64,000 bases of DNA from NCBI RefSeq assembly GCF_000718005.1, contig NZ_JODV01000003.1. One strand, given 5' to 3'. This DNA comes from Actinoalloteichus_B caeruleus (GTDB lineage Bacteria; Actinomycetota; Actinomycetes; Mycobacteriales; Pseudonocardiaceae). Within the stretch, counting starts at the first letter, position 1. Each line of letters opens with the position of its first letter. Shown in pieces: positions 1-9,005 of the stretch. Below the pieces are notes generated by a model. The model had not been told where the DNA came from. It worked only from the letters and a program-made list of their open reading frames with translations, and searched no databases. The translations under genes were made by a program, and so were the position numbers.

Positions 1-181
1 GTCTCGGCTTCGCGGGACGCGCCCGGAGCCCCGGTGCTCGTGCCCGTCGCCCGTCCCTCCGCCCCCGGGGCCCCGGGCGGGCAGGGCTCGACGCACCACG
101 GGCGGACGCGGAGTCGGCTCCCTGCCCGCGCGCCCGGGACACGGGCCGACCACGGTCCCCTCCGAAGGTCGAGAGACGAGC
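1..181. other. gene-free left edge
   Basis: GC-rich sequence ahead of the first gene. I see no plausible coding region or RNA gene here; a gene lying to the left of the window may end nearby. Confidence 0.4.
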
Positions 182-213
182 GTATTGCCAATACTTTCGC
201 GTATTGACAATAC
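182..213 (+). promoter_or_regulatory. pair of 13-bp operator-like palindromes
   Basis: Two perfect palindromes of the form GTATTG-N-CAATAC occur at 182-194 and 201-213, with centres 19 bp apart. A third half-site GTATTG lies at 234-239. They are A/T-rich in an otherwise very GC-rich region and sit 60-90 bp upstream of the HTH gene start at 273. I infer an autoregulatory operator; binding is not demonstrated. Confidence 0.6.
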
Positions 214-272
214 GAGCAACTCCCTGAACGGGCGTATTGGTGCCGGTGGCGCCCCTCTTTAGGGTGATCGAC

Positions 273-1169
273 ATGGCAAGCACCCCCTATCGAGCACAGG
301 CGCGGGCGCTGGGCGCCGAACTGCGCCAGCTCCGTGCCGCGGCACGGTTGACCGCGAAGGCGGTGGGCGAGGCCGTCGGCTTGTCGCAGCCCACCATCAG
401 CCAGACGGAAACGGGCAAGAGGCTGGCCTCTCCGGAAGAGGTCGCCTCCATCCTGACCGTGCTCGGGGTGACGGGGTCGAATCGCGATCGGCTGATTCAG
501 ATGGCCCGCGACGCCCAACAACCCCGATGGCTCGCGGTCGGCGTTCCCGGACTTCCGGCTCAGGTGACGGCGATGATCGAATTCGAGCGCACCGCGGTGT
601 CGGCCACCTCGGTCTCCGCCCTTCTGATGCCAGGGTTACTCCAAACAGAGGACTACATTCGCTCGATCATGGCCGCCTACGGTCATCCACCGAGTGAAAG
701 GGAGTTCCGCGTCCATCTCAGGCTCAGCCGGCAGCGCGTTCTCACCGACGGTTCTCTCCAGTTCACCGCCCTCATCGACGAGGCCATCCTTCACCGGCCA
801 GTAGGGGGAACCGAAGTGCTGGCGGGTCAACTCCGCCATCTCGTTCGGATGTCCGAGTTTCCCAACATCACCGTTCAGGTGGTTCCCGTGGGCGCTGGAT
901 ACACCGCACTGCTCGAAGGATCTTTCGTGGTGCTCGAATTTCCCAAAGCGGCTCCCGTCGTGCACCTCGAACACGGGAACTCCGGAGTGTTTCTCGACGG
1001 TCAGGACGACCAAGCCGAAGTGGACGAGTTCCGCTCCTGGGCCGCTAGTCTCCAGCAGTCGGCGGTCAGTCCCTCGGATTCGCGAATACTGATCGGCGAA
1101 CTGATCGAAAGGATGGAGCATGCACCACACCGTGCCACCCCGGACCCCGCTGGCGCCGGGCTGGAGTGA
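273..1169 (+). CDS. XRE-family HTH regulator with DUF5753 domain
   Basis: Protein of 298 residues. The N-terminus holds a helix-turn-helix of the XRE type (about residues 10-65, including VGLSQPTISQTETGKR); the rest matches the DUF5753 sensor domain of WhiJ-like actinomycete regulators (LLMPGLLQTEDYIRS and the HLEH segment). I chose ATG at 273, preceded by AGGG at 261-264, over an earlier TTG. It overlaps the downstream DUF397 gene by 50 nt in another frame, the usual partner arrangement. Such pairs are known to modulate development and antibiotic production in Streptomyces. The palindromes upstream suggest autoregulation. Confidence 0.88.
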   Translation: MASTPYRAQARALGAELRQLRAAARLTAKAVGEAVGLSQPTISQTETGKRLASPEEVASILTVLGVTGSNRDRLIQMARDAQQPRWLAVGVPGLPAQVTAMIEFERTAVSATSVSALLMPGLLQTEDYIRSIMAAYGHPPSEREFRVHLRLSRQRVLTDGSLQFTALIDEAILHRPVGGTEVLAGQLRHLVRMSEFPNITVQVVPVGAGYTALLEGSFVVLEFPKAAPVVHLEHGNSGVFLDGQDDQAEVDEFRSWAASLQQSAVSPSDSRILIGELIERMEHAPHRATPDPAGAGLE

Positions 1170-1338
1170 CTGGCGCAAGTCCCGGCGGAGCGGCGGGCAG
1201 TCCGACTGCGTCGAAGTCGCCAACGGCCCCGGGGTCGTCGGTATCCGGGACACCAAGAACCGCTCGGGCGGCGTTCTCGTCGTGGACCGCGACAGCTTCG
1301 CCGCTCTGGTGGGCGCGATGAAGTCCGGGAGGCTCTGA
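1120..1338 (+). CDS. DUF397 family small protein
   Basis: 72-residue DUF397 protein. The family core is visible in WRKSRRSGGQSDCVEVA and the RDTKNRSGGVLVVDRDSF segment that follows. It starts with ATG behind AAAGGA and overlaps the end of the HTH-DUF5753 gene by 50 nt, so the two are co-transcribed and probably translationally coupled. DUF397 proteins usually partner the HTH-DUF5753 regulator; their molecular role is unclear. Full length for the family. Confidence 0.88.
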   Translation: MHHTVPPRTPLAPGWSDWRKSRRSGGQSDCVEVANGPGVVGIRDTKNRSGGVLVVDRDSFAALVGAMKSGRL

Positions 1339-1356
1339 CAGGCGCGCACCGCGGCC

Positions 1357-1380
1357 GGCCCCCGGGGTGCTCCGGGGGCC
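1357..1380 (+). terminator. hairpin after DUF397 gene
   Basis: Perfect 9-bp stem GGCCCCCGG / CCGGGGGCC with a 6-nt loop, 19 bp past the DUF397 stop. There is no U-tract, as is common for actinomycete terminators. Confidence 0.5.
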
Positions 1381-1569
1381 GTGCCGAGCACCGCCCGCGC
1401 GGTGCCCCCGGTGCGGGAGGCGGACCGGCGGTCGGGCGGGTGTTCCCTCCCATCCCGGTCGGCGCTCGGAGGCGGCGGTCCCCGCCGGCGCGGGGGAACG
1501 GTCCCGCCGGCCGCGACCCCGCCCCCCGCCCGCCCCGCAGGCCGGATGCCCCACGTCCGGCGGCGGCCG

Positions 1570-2409
1570 TCACGCCCGCAGGAAGTCGAGCAACGCGGCG
1601 TTCACCTCGGCCGCGTGCGTCCACAGCAGGCCGTGCGGGGCGCCCTCCACCTCGACGTAGCGCGCCCGGGGCAGCAGCGAGTGGAAGGGGCGCGCGGTGG
1701 CGTCGATGGGCAGCACCCGGTCCGCCGTCCCGTGCACGATCAGCGCCGGCACGTCGACGCTGGGGATGTCCGAGCGGAAGTCCGTCACCCAGGTGTCGAT
1801 GGCCTCGACCGAGGAGTAGGGCGAAGCCTGGGTCGCCGTGACCCAGTTGGCCCGCAACACCTCGTCGCTGACCCGATGACCCCGGTTCTCGTCGACGTTG
1901 TAGAAGTTCTGGTAGAACTCGGCGAAGTGCGCGTAGCGGTCCCGGACGGCGCCCTCCCGGATGCCGTCGAAGACGGACTGGTCCACCCCCTCCGGGTTCT
2001 CCGGCGTCCTGAGCAGGAACGGCGGCAGCCCCGAGAGGAACGCGGCACGGGCCACGCGCTCGGACCCGTAGCTGCCCAGGTACCTGGCCACCTCACCGCT
2101 GCCCATCGAGAAGCCCACCAGGGTCACCTCGCGGAGGCCGAGGACGTGCAGCAAGCCGTTCAGGTCGGCCGCGAAGGTGTCGTAGTCGCACCCCGAGGTC
2201 GGCTTGCTCGACCTGCCGAAGCCCCGCCGGTCGTAGGCGATGACCCGGTGCCCGGCAGCCAGCAGCGGAGGGACCTGTTTCTCCCAGGACTGGCTGTCCA
2301 ACGGGTACCCGTGGATGAGCACCACCGGGTTCCCGTCCTCCGGACCGTGGTCCTCGTAGTAGAGGTCGACGGTGGTGCTGTTCTCCTCGGCGACGGTCAC
2401 GAAGGTCAT
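1570..2409 (-). CDS. alpha/beta hydrolase, haloperoxidase-like
   Basis: 279-residue alpha/beta hydrolase. The oxyanion region is VVLIHGYPLDSQSW and the nucleophile elbow is GFSMGSGEVARYLG, which is the signature of the cofactor-free chloroperoxidase/arylesterase branch; the catalytic Asp (DRVLP) and His (GAPHGLLWTH) follow. Cytosolic, no signal peptide. It is the last gene of the minus-strand operon that begins with the SAM-IV riboswitch at 10.2 kb, separated from the CoA ligase by 117 bp. Substrate unknown; an ester or thioester hydrolysis step in the same pathway is an inference. Confidence 0.85.
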   Translation of the reverse strand: MTFVTVAEENSTTVDLYYEDHGPEDGNPVVLIHGYPLDSQSWEKQVPPLLAAGHRVIAYDRRGFGRSSKPTSGCDYDTFAADLNGLLHVLGLREVTLVGFSMGSGEVARYLGSYGSERVARAAFLSGLPPFLLRTPENPEGVDQSVFDGIREGAVRDRYAHFAEFYQNFYNVDENRGHRVSDEVLRANWVTATQASPYSSVEAIDTWVTDFRSDIPSVDVPALIVHGTADRVLPIDATARPFHSLLPRARYVEVEGAPHGLLWTHAAEVNAALLDFLRA

Positions 2410-2526
2410 GGCGACTGCCCTCCCGGCACGCGTGCTCGGTCCAGCCACCCGGGTACCCCGCCCGGCGACCGGCACTCCCGCGACCCGGGGTGACATCCCC
2501 GGCCCGTCCCCGGGGCTGTCGGCCGG

Positions 2527-4266
2527 TCACGCGGTGGGCGGCGCGTACCGTTCCTCGGCCATCCGCACCAGCGCCGCCCGGTCCACCTTGCCGGTGGCCC
2601 CCAGCGGCAGCGCGTCCAGGAACCAGACCCGGCGGGGATGGGCGTAGGGCGCGCCGCGTTCCAGGGTGTGCCGGCGGATCTCCTCCTCCGTGATGCCCTC
2701 CGCGCGCACGAACGCCACCGGGACCTGGCCCTTCACCGGATGCGGGACGGGCACCACCGCGACCTGGGTGACCTCGGGCAGCGCGAGCACCAGCCGCTCC
2801 ACCTCGGTGGGGTACACGTTCTCGCCCCCCACCTGCATCATCTCGTCCCGGCGCCCCACCACGTAGTGGTAGCCGTCCACGTCCCGCCAGGCGAGGTCAC
2901 CGGTCCGCAACCACCCGTCCGGGGTGATGCGGCTGGCGGTCACCTCCGGCAGCCGGTGGTAACCGAGGGCCACGCCCGGGCTGCGGACCCAGATCTCCCC
3001 GACCTCACCCGTGCGCACCATGAAGTCCGTGCCGGCGTCGGTGCCGGCCCCGTCCCTGCCCGGCACCCCCACCAACCGCACCTCGGCTCCCGGCACGGGA
3101 ATCCCCGCGCTGCCGGTGCGGATCGCGTCCCTCGGCGTCGCCAGCACCTGCGGGCCGCCCTCGGTCAGACCGTAGGCCTCGACGACGGGCACCCCGAGCC
3201 CCGCGGTGATCCGGCGGCTGAACTCCTCGCTCAACGGTGCCGACCCGCAGACCACGAACCGGAGTGAGCTCAGGTCCCGGCCGAGGTGGGAGCCGCTGGC
3301 CAGCAGCATCTCGTAGGTGGCGGGAACACCGGTGGTGTAGGTGCAGCGGTGCCGTTCCACCTCGGCGGGGATGCTGCGGGGGTCGGGGTCGGTGTTGACC
3401 ACCATCGTCGCGCCCGACAGCAGCGCCGGCTTGACCACGCAGATCATCGCGTTCTTGTGGTACAGGGGGGCGGTGATCAGCCCCTTCTGGTCGGGGCCCA
3501 ACCGCCAGAAGTCCCGGTTCGCCCTGGCGTTCCACAGCTGCCCGCCGTGGGTCAGCAGGCACCCCTTCGGGCGACCCGTCGACCCCGAGGTGTAGGGCTG
3601 CATGCACACCTCGTCCGGCCCCACCGCGACGGGGTTCACCCCGTCGTCCAACTCGGCCATCGTCAGGGTCGTCACCGTCTCGTCCGCGCCGAGGTAGCCG
3701 GCGGCGACCAGGCCGTCGCCGTCCCCGACGCCCAACCCGAGGTCGGCGGGCGCCGGCGGATCGGCCAGCTCCCGGACCGACCAGCCGTCGGTGCCGTGCG
3801 ACCCGACGAGCAGGGGCCGGCCGGTGGTGGCGCCGGCGCCGCTCTCCGCCACGAGCTCCGTGGCCCGGTCCACCAGCGTGTCCTGGGCCACGACCACCAG
3901 CGGTTCCGAGTCGGCGATGACGTGCGCCAGCGCGGGCGCACCGGCCCGCGTGTTCAGCGGCACCGCCACCGCGCCGAGCCGGATCGCGGCGAACAAGGTC
4001 TCCAGGTAGCGGTGGTCGTTGTGGAACAACAGCGCGACCCGGCTCGCCCGGACGACGCCGAGCCGGGCGAGCAGGTCCTGCGTTCGCCGTACCCGCCGGT
4101 CGAACTCGCGGTAGGTGAGACTCGTCTCGCCCTGCTCGACGGCCACCGCGTCCGGCGTCGACAGCACGGCGTCCGACATCAGGCGCCAACCGAGGTTGTG
4201 CTCGACGGCGGCCGGCCGCCCGCTCAGCGCGGCCCGGGGGTCACCGGTGTCCCGTGTGCCCTTCAT
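2527..4266 (-). CDS. AMP-dependent acyl-CoA ligase
   Basis: 579-residue member of the ANL adenylating superfamily. The P-loop YTSGSTGRPKGCLLTH lies near residue 225, the hinge region WLRTGDLAWRDVDGYHYVVG and GRRDEMMQVGGENVYPTE are in the last third, and the C-terminal lysine motif is GATGKVDRAAL. These enzymes activate a carboxylic acid to its CoA thioester through an acyl-AMP. The substrate is not predictable from sequence; fatty-acyl and aryl ligases share this layout. It lies in the SAM-IV-controlled operon between the MDR oxidoreductase and the hydrolase, so the imported compound or a product of it may be a carboxylate. Confidence 0.88.
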   Translation of the reverse strand: MKGTRDTGDPRAALSGRPAAVEHNLGWRLMSDAVLSTPDAVAVEQGETSLTYREFDRRVRRTQDLLARLGVVRASRVALLFHNDHRYLETLFAAIRLGAVAVPLNTRAGAPALAHVIADSEPLVVVAQDTLVDRATELVAESGAGATTGRPLLVGSHGTDGWSVRELADPPAPADLGLGVGDGDGLVAAGYLGADETVTTLTMAELDDGVNPVAVGPDEVCMQPYTSGSTGRPKGCLLTHGGQLWNARANRDFWRLGPDQKGLITAPLYHKNAMICVVKPALLSGATMVVNTDPDPRSIPAEVERHRCTYTTGVPATYEMLLASGSHLGRDLSSLRFVVCGSAPLSEEFSRRITAGLGVPVVEAYGLTEGGPQVLATPRDAIRTGSAGIPVPGAEVRLVGVPGRDGAGTDAGTDFMVRTGEVGEIWVRSPGVALGYHRLPEVTASRITPDGWLRTGDLAWRDVDGYHYVVGRRDEMMQVGGENVYPTEVERLVLALPEVTQVAVVPVPHPVKGQVPVAFVRAEGITEEEIRRHTLERGAPYAHPRRVWFLDALPLGATGKVDRAALVRMAEERYAPPTA

Positions 4267-4375
4267 CGCGTGGTCGGCGCGCCCGCCGCCGGGCGGGGCG
4301 CCGCACCTCCCTCCCCAGGAGTGGTGACCGACCGAGTGGCCGGGACCGGTGAACCAGGACCTGTCCGGCCGTGGG

Positions 4376-5353
4376 TCACGGCGTGACGATGACCTTGCCG
4401 AAGACGAGCCGTTCCTCCAGCAGCCGCTCCGCCTCGGACACCCGGTCCAACGGCAGGACCGAGTCGATGACGGGGTCCAGGGTCCCGGCGGCCACGGAGT
4501 CCAGCAGGCCCTGGAGGTCGGCCCTGCTCCACGCGTTGCTGCCCAGGATGTCCAGTTCGCGGACCCACACGTAGGGCTGGAACTGGCTGACCTCGTACCC
4601 GCTGGTCGCGCCGCAGGTCACCACGCGACCACCGGGACGGGTGGCGCGGATCGAACCGGCCCAGGTGTCCGCCCCCGTGTAGTCGACCATCACGTCGACC
4701 CCGCGCTTGCCGGTCTCCCGCCAGATGCGGGCGCTGAAGTCCTCCTCGCGGGAGTTGATCAGCACGTCCGCCCCCAGCTCGGCGAGCCGGTCCAGCTTCT
4801 CCCGCGAACTGGCGCAGGCGATCACCCGAGCGCCGATCGCCTTGGCGATCAGCACCACGCCGGTGCCCACGCCACCGGCGGCGCCCAGCACGGCGACCGT
4901 CTCCCCCGGCTGGAGCTTCGCCCTGGTCACGATCATCCGTTGGGCGGTGCCGTAGGCGATCGGCAGCGCCGCGGCCTGCTCGAAGCTCACCCCGTCGGGC
5001 AGCGGGAGCAGGTTCGCCGCCGGGACCACCGCGTACTCGGCGAGGCCGCCGGGCAGGTCCTCGCCCAACGCCTTGCCGTGCACCAGCGGGTCGACCAGCA
5101 CGCGGGTGCCCTCGGCCGGACCGGTGGTGTCCGGGCCGTAACCGGCGACCTCGCCGGCGATGTCCCCACCCGAGATGTGCGGCAACGGCAGCTGCCCGCC
5201 CGCCGTGCCGTTGCGGACGAAGACGTCCAGGTGGTTCAGGCCGCAGGCGCGGACGCGGATCAGCGCCTCACCCGGGCCGGGCTCCGGGGCCGGGTGCTTC
5301 CGCACGACCCGGCACTCCGGGCCACCCCGGTCCACGATCAAAGCCGCCTTCAT
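4376..5353 (-). CDS. MDR-family zinc-binding dehydrogenase / quinone oxidoreductase-like
   Basis: 325-residue medium-chain dehydrogenase/reductase. The N-terminal GroES-like domain carries ACGLNHLDVFVRNG and the nucleotide site is AVLGAAGGVGTGVVLIAKA. The structural-zinc cysteine cluster of classical alcohol dehydrogenases is absent, placing it with the quinone oxidoreductase and enoyl-reductase branch. The start at 5353 (MKAALI) fits the family N-terminus. It sits 79 bp after the ABC ATPase and 109 bp before the acyl-CoA ligase on the same strand. Role probably NADPH-dependent reduction of an intermediate; substrate unknown. Confidence 0.85.
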   Translation of the reverse strand: MKAALIVDRGGPECRVVRKHPAPEPGPGEALIRVRACGLNHLDVFVRNGTAGGQLPLPHISGGDIAGEVAGYGPDTTGPAEGTRVLVDPLVHGKALGEDLPGGLAEYAVVPAANLLPLPDGVSFEQAAALPIAYGTAQRMIVTRAKLQPGETVAVLGAAGGVGTGVVLIAKAIGARVIACASSREKLDRLAELGADVLINSREEDFSARIWRETGKRGVDVMVDYTGADTWAGSIRATRPGGRVVTCGATSGYEVSQFQPYVWVRELDILGSNAWSRADLQGLLDSVAAGTLDPVIDSVLPLDRVSEAERLLEERLVFGKVIVTP

Positions 5354-5432
5354 CCGACGTTCTCCGTTCCTCGTCGTGCGATATTCAACAGGTCTGGTGC
5401 GGGTGCGCCACGCGGCGGGCCCGCCCCTCATC

Positions 5433-6281
5433 TCAGGAGGCGGAGCCGACCCGCTCCGCGTCCTCCCCGGCGGATCCCGGCGCGGGCGCCGCTGTCGACG
5501 CCACTCCCGGGGGGCTACCCGCCTCGTCCCGGCGGATGCGCCGGTACACGTGCGTCCGCAGCTCCCCGAACTCGGCGAGCCGCTTGGTGGCGACCTGGTC
5601 GCGTGGCGAGGGCAGGTCGACCTCGACCAGCTCCCGCACCGAGGTGGGGGAGGGGCCCAGCACCGCGATCCGGTCGCTCAGGTACACCGACTCGTCGATG
5701 TCGTGGGTGACGAACACGATGGTGATGTCGTGCGCCTCCCGGATCCGGAGGACGAGGTCCTCCAGGTCGGCCCTGGTCTGGGCGTCGACCGAGGCGAACG
5801 GCTCGTCCATCACCAGGATCTTCGGCCGGTAGGCCAGCGCCCGGGCGATCGCCACCCGCTGCTGCATGCCGCCGGACAGCTGCCAGGGGTAGTGGTCGCC
5901 GAAGCCGGCCAACCCCACCTCGGCCAGGGCCTCGTCGGCGCGACGCTCGCGCTCGGCCCTGGGGACCCGCCGGGCCCGCAGCGGCAGCATGATGTTCTTC
6001 CGGACGGTCGACCACGGCATCAGGGACCGGCCGTACTCCTGGAACACGAGGGCCATGTCCGCCGGTGGTCCCGTCACCAGCCGGCCGTCCAACAGGACCT
6101 CGCCCGAGGTGGGGCGCAGCAGTCCCGTCATGCACTTCAGCAGCGTGGTCTTCCCGCAGCCGGAGGGGCCCACCACGGTCAGGAACTCACCGGGTCGGAC
6201 GGTGAGGCTGACCTCGCCGATGGCCGGTGTCGCCCCGGCACCCGAGCCGTAGGTCTTGCTCACCGAACGCAGTTCGAGCAC
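5433..6281 (-). CDS. ABC transporter ATP-binding protein, SsuB/TauB/NrtD type
   Basis: 282 residues. Walker A is GPSGCGKTT, the ABC signature is LSGGMQQRVAIARAL, Walker B is ILVMDEPFASVD and the switch His lies in VFVTHDIDES. The sequence belongs to the nitrate/sulfonate/taurine group of importer ATPases. It starts with GTG and follows the inner-membrane permease by 27 bp. Together with two permeases and a binding lipoprotein it forms a complete importer. Control by the upstream SAM-IV riboswitch points to a sulfur-containing substrate. Confidence 0.93.
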   Translation of the reverse strand: MLELRSVSKTYGSGAGATPAIGEVSLTVRPGEFLTVVGPSGCGKTTLLKCMTGLLRPTSGEVLLDGRLVTGPPADMALVFQEYGRSLMPWSTVRKNIMLPLRARRVPRAERERRADEALAEVGLAGFGDHYPWQLSGGMQQRVAIARALAYRPKILVMDEPFASVDAQTRADLEDLVLRIREAHDITIVFVTHDIDESVYLSDRIAVLGPSPTSVRELVEVDLPSPRDQVATKRLAEFGELRTHVYRRIRRDEAGSPPGVASTAAPAPGSAGEDAERVGSAS

Positions 6282-6308
6282 GAGAAACTCCCTTCCTCCG
6301 CCGTGGCC

Positions 6309-7088
6309 TCAGCGGGCCGAGGCGGTGTCGGCACGGGCGCCGGCGTGCCACCGCAGCAGCCGCCGCTCGACCAGGGTGAACACCAGGTTGACCAGGTAGC
6401 CCAGCACGCCGAGCAGGATGATGCCCGTCCACATGTCGAGGATGCGGAAGCCGCGCTGGGCGTCGAGCACGAAGAAGCCGATGCCGCTGGTGCTCGCCAC
6501 CATCTCGCTGGTGACCATCAGGATCAGGGCCAGCGACAGGCTGGTCCTGGCACCGGCCATGATCTGCGGGGCCGCCGAGGGCAGGACCACCGACAGCAGC
6601 CTCCTGGCCCCGCTGACCTGGTACATCCGGGCGGTGTCCGCCAACGTGTGGTCCAGGCCGCGCACCCCGTCGATGGTGTTGAGCAACACCGGCCACAGGC
6701 ACACCAACGCGATGATCGCGACCTTCATCAGGTCGCCGATGCCGAAGACCAGCAGCGCGAACGGCAACAGGGCCGTCGCCGGGATCGCGCGCAGGAACTC
6801 CACGATCGGCTCCGTGGCGCGCCGCCACGACGCGGACAGCCCCAGCAGCAGGCCCAGCCCCACCCCGGCGACGACCGCGATGCCGAAACCGGCGCCCAGC
6901 CGCCACAGGCTGGGCACGGCGTCGGTGACGAACCGGTCGAACAGCCACACCTCGACGAAGCGGTCCATGATGTCCCGCAGCGACGGGAAGTAGTAGGACT
7001 CGGTGCCCAGCGAGCCGAACCACCACGCGGCCAGCACCGCCGCCGTCGTCACCACGGGCAGTAGCACCCGCACCCACCGGCCGGTCAC
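6309..7088 (-). CDS. ABC transporter permease, SsuC/TauC type (second)
   Basis: 259-residue membrane protein with about six transmembrane helices and the cytoplasmic EAA-type loop ending VVLPSAAPQIMAGAR, typical of binding-protein-dependent permeases. Its GTG start overlaps the stop of the preceding permease (GTGA, 4 bp), so the two are translationally coupled. It is clearly related to its neighbour (both have IVEFLR-IP near the middle), so the importer has two different permeases instead of the usual homodimer of the Ssu family. Confidence 0.9.
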   Translation of the reverse strand: MTGRWVRVLLPVVTTAAVLAAWWFGSLGTESYYFPSLRDIMDRFVEVWLFDRFVTDAVPSLWRLGAGFGIAVVAGVGLGLLLGLSASWRRATEPIVEFLRAIPATALLPFALLVFGIGDLMKVAIIALVCLWPVLLNTIDGVRGLDHTLADTARMYQVSGARRLLSVVLPSAAPQIMAGARTSLSLALILMVTSEMVASTSGIGFFVLDAQRGFRILDMWTGIILLGVLGYLVNLVFTLVERRLLRWHAGARADTASAR

Positions 7089-7927
7089 GCGGCGGCCTCC
7101 CGGTGGGAGGGATGCCAGTGCAGCACCCGGCGCTCCACGGCGCGGAACGCCGCGTTCAGGCCCCAGCCGAGCAGGCCGGTGGCGATGATGAGCGCGTACA
7201 TGCGGTCGGGGGCGCCCGCGGAGCGAGCGAGGTTGATCGCGCCGCCCAGCCCGGGGACGCCGATGACGAGTTCCGCCGTGACCGCCAGGATCAACGCCGT
7301 CGCCGACGCGATCCGCAGGCCCGTGGCCAGGTAGGGCACCGCCGCCGGCAGCACGATCCACCGCAGCACGCCGAACCGGCCCAGCCGGAACGCCCGCCCG
7401 GTGTCCCGGGCCACCGGGTCGGTGTCGCGGACGCCGTAGATCACCGGGATCAGCAGCTGCCAGAAGGCCGCGAAGGCCGCGAGGAACACCTTGCTGGCCG
7501 CGCCCGTGCCGATCGCGAGCACGACGAGCGGGATCAGGGCCACCGACGGGATCGGCCGGAGGAACTCCACGATCGGCCGGACCGCCGTGTACAGCAGGGG
7601 AACCGTCCCCAGCGCCAGCCCCACCGGCACCGCCAACAACACGGCGATACCCAGCCCGGCGCCCCAGCCCTGGAGCGTCTGGCCGACCGACACCCAGAAC
7701 GAGGGGTCGACGACCTGCCCGGCGAGGGCGACGAACATCTCGCTGGCCGGTGGGAAGTAGCGCGTGGGCAGCACTCCGAGCCGCGAGACCAGCTCGGCGA
7801 GCAGGAGCACGCCGAGCACCGTCACCGCGGGCAGCGCCGCGCCGGGCAGCCGGGGTCGTCCCGACCGCCCGTCGCGGGTGCCGGGGCCCGCGTGCTCGGG
7901 GCGGGTGGTGGTCGTGGGTGGTGTCAT
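7085..7927 (-). CDS. ABC transporter permease, SsuC/TauC type (first)
   Basis: 280 residues: a hydrophilic N-terminal tail of about 30 residues, then about six transmembrane helices, with the EAA-type loop IVLPAAVPYLATGLR. The start overlaps the stop of the binding-protein gene by 4 bp (ATGA) and its own stop overlaps the second permease. Same importer as the neighbouring ATPase and binding protein. The pair of related but non-identical permeases suggests a heterodimeric channel arising by duplication. Confidence 0.9.
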   Translation of the reverse strand: MTPPTTTTRPEHAGPGTRDGRSGRPRLPGAALPAVTVLGVLLLAELVSRLGVLPTRYFPPASEMFVALAGQVVDPSFWVSVGQTLQGWGAGLGIAVLLAVPVGLALGTVPLLYTAVRPIVEFLRPIPSVALIPLVVLAIGTGAASKVFLAAFAAFWQLLIPVIYGVRDTDPVARDTGRAFRLGRFGVLRWIVLPAAVPYLATGLRIASATALILAVTAELVIGVPGLGGAINLARSAGAPDRMYALIIATGLLGWGLNAAFRAVERRVLHWHPSHREAAA

Positions 7928-8940
7928 CGGCCCGTTTCCGAGGTGTTGGCGCCCGGGGCCACCAGGTCGTCGGCGTTGGGCTGCTCACTGATCAGCCCGT
8001 ACCGCTCGGTCAGCTCCAGGTAGGTGCGCAGCGAGTCCACGTCCATGCCCGGCTGGAACACCGGGAGCAGCATGTCCTGGGCCTGTTCGGCCGGGATGCC
8101 GAGGCTTTCGGTCAGGACCCGCCTCGTCTCGTCGGGGTTGTCGGTGGCGAACTCCTTGGCCCGGTCCATCGCCCGGGAGAACCGCTCGATGACCTCGGTG
8201 TTCTCGGCGGCGTACTGCCGGTTCGTCACCAGGTAGCCCAGTTGGGCGTCGGGCGTGGCCTCCACGAAGTTGGACAGCACCGGGCGGGCGCCGTCCTCCT
8301 CTGCCAGGCTCAGGTGCGGTTCCAGCTGCCAGATGGCGTCGACCTCGCCGGCGAACAGGGCCGCGTTCATGTCCGGGTAGGGCATCTCGACGAAGTCGAG
8401 GCCGGAGACGTCCACACCCCTGTTCTCCAACGCGGCCTTGATCGTCACCTCGCCGATGTTGTTCAGCCCGTTGACCGCGATCGTCGTGCCCGCCAGGTCC
8501 GCCGCGTCCTGGATGGGGCTGTCACCGGCCACCAGGATCCGGGAGATGTCCTGGTCCGGGTCGCTCCCCGTCCCGGTGGTGTTGGTGACGGCCTGGAGCG
8601 GCAGCCCCTCGCCGGCGGCGACGGCCAGCGACACGGTGTTGGAGTGCCCGAACTGGTAGTCGCCTCGGACGACGCCGGGGATGATCGCCCCGCCGCTGTC
8701 CGCCAACGTGATGTCAACGTCCAGGTCCTCCTCCTCGAAGAAGCCCTGTTCCTCGGCGAGGTAGATGGAGGCGGCGTCCGGGGTGGGGATGGTGGCCACC
8801 GACAGGGAGGTCGGGCCGTCGCCGTCCCCGGCCGTGTCCCCGCCGCCGCAGGCCGCCGCGAGCAGGGCCGTCGCGAGAACGCCGGCGATACCCAGCCGGG
8901 CACGGCCCGAACGGGGGTGGCGCTGTGGTCGCATCGTCAT
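7924..8940 (-). CDS. ABC transporter substrate-binding lipoprotein, SsuA/ThiY-like
   Basis: 338 residues. The N-terminus has a signal peptide with a lipobox ending LLAAAC, so it is a lipoprotein on the outer face of the membrane. The body follows the NMT1/SsuA-like periplasmic-binding fold (SIYLAEEQGFFEEEDLDVDI, GVVRGDYQFGHSN, AGEVDAIWQLEPHLSLAEE). ATG at 8940 is preceded by GAGAGG. Family substrates include sulfonates, taurine, nitrate and thiamine precursors; the SAM-IV riboswitch argues for an organosulfur ligand, which remains inference. Confidence 0.9.
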   Translation of the reverse strand: MTMRPQRHPRSGRARLGIAGVLATALLAAACGGGDTAGDGDGPTSLSVATIPTPDAASIYLAEEQGFFEEEDLDVDITLADSGGAIIPGVVRGDYQFGHSNTVSLAVAAGEGLPLQAVTNTTGTGSDPDQDISRILVAGDSPIQDAADLAGTTIAVNGLNNIGEVTIKAALENRGVDVSGLDFVEMPYPDMNAALFAGEVDAIWQLEPHLSLAEEDGARPVLSNFVEATPDAQLGYLVTNRQYAAENTEVIERFSRAMDRAKEFATDNPDETRRVLTESLGIPAEQAQDMLLPVFQPGMDVDSLRTYLELTERYGLISEQPNADDLVAPGANTSETGR

Positions 8941-9005
8941 CTGGAACCTCTCGAAGGGCGTCACGCCGGAGGGGCGTGGTGGGTGGTCGGGTGCCCGGGC
9001 CGGGG

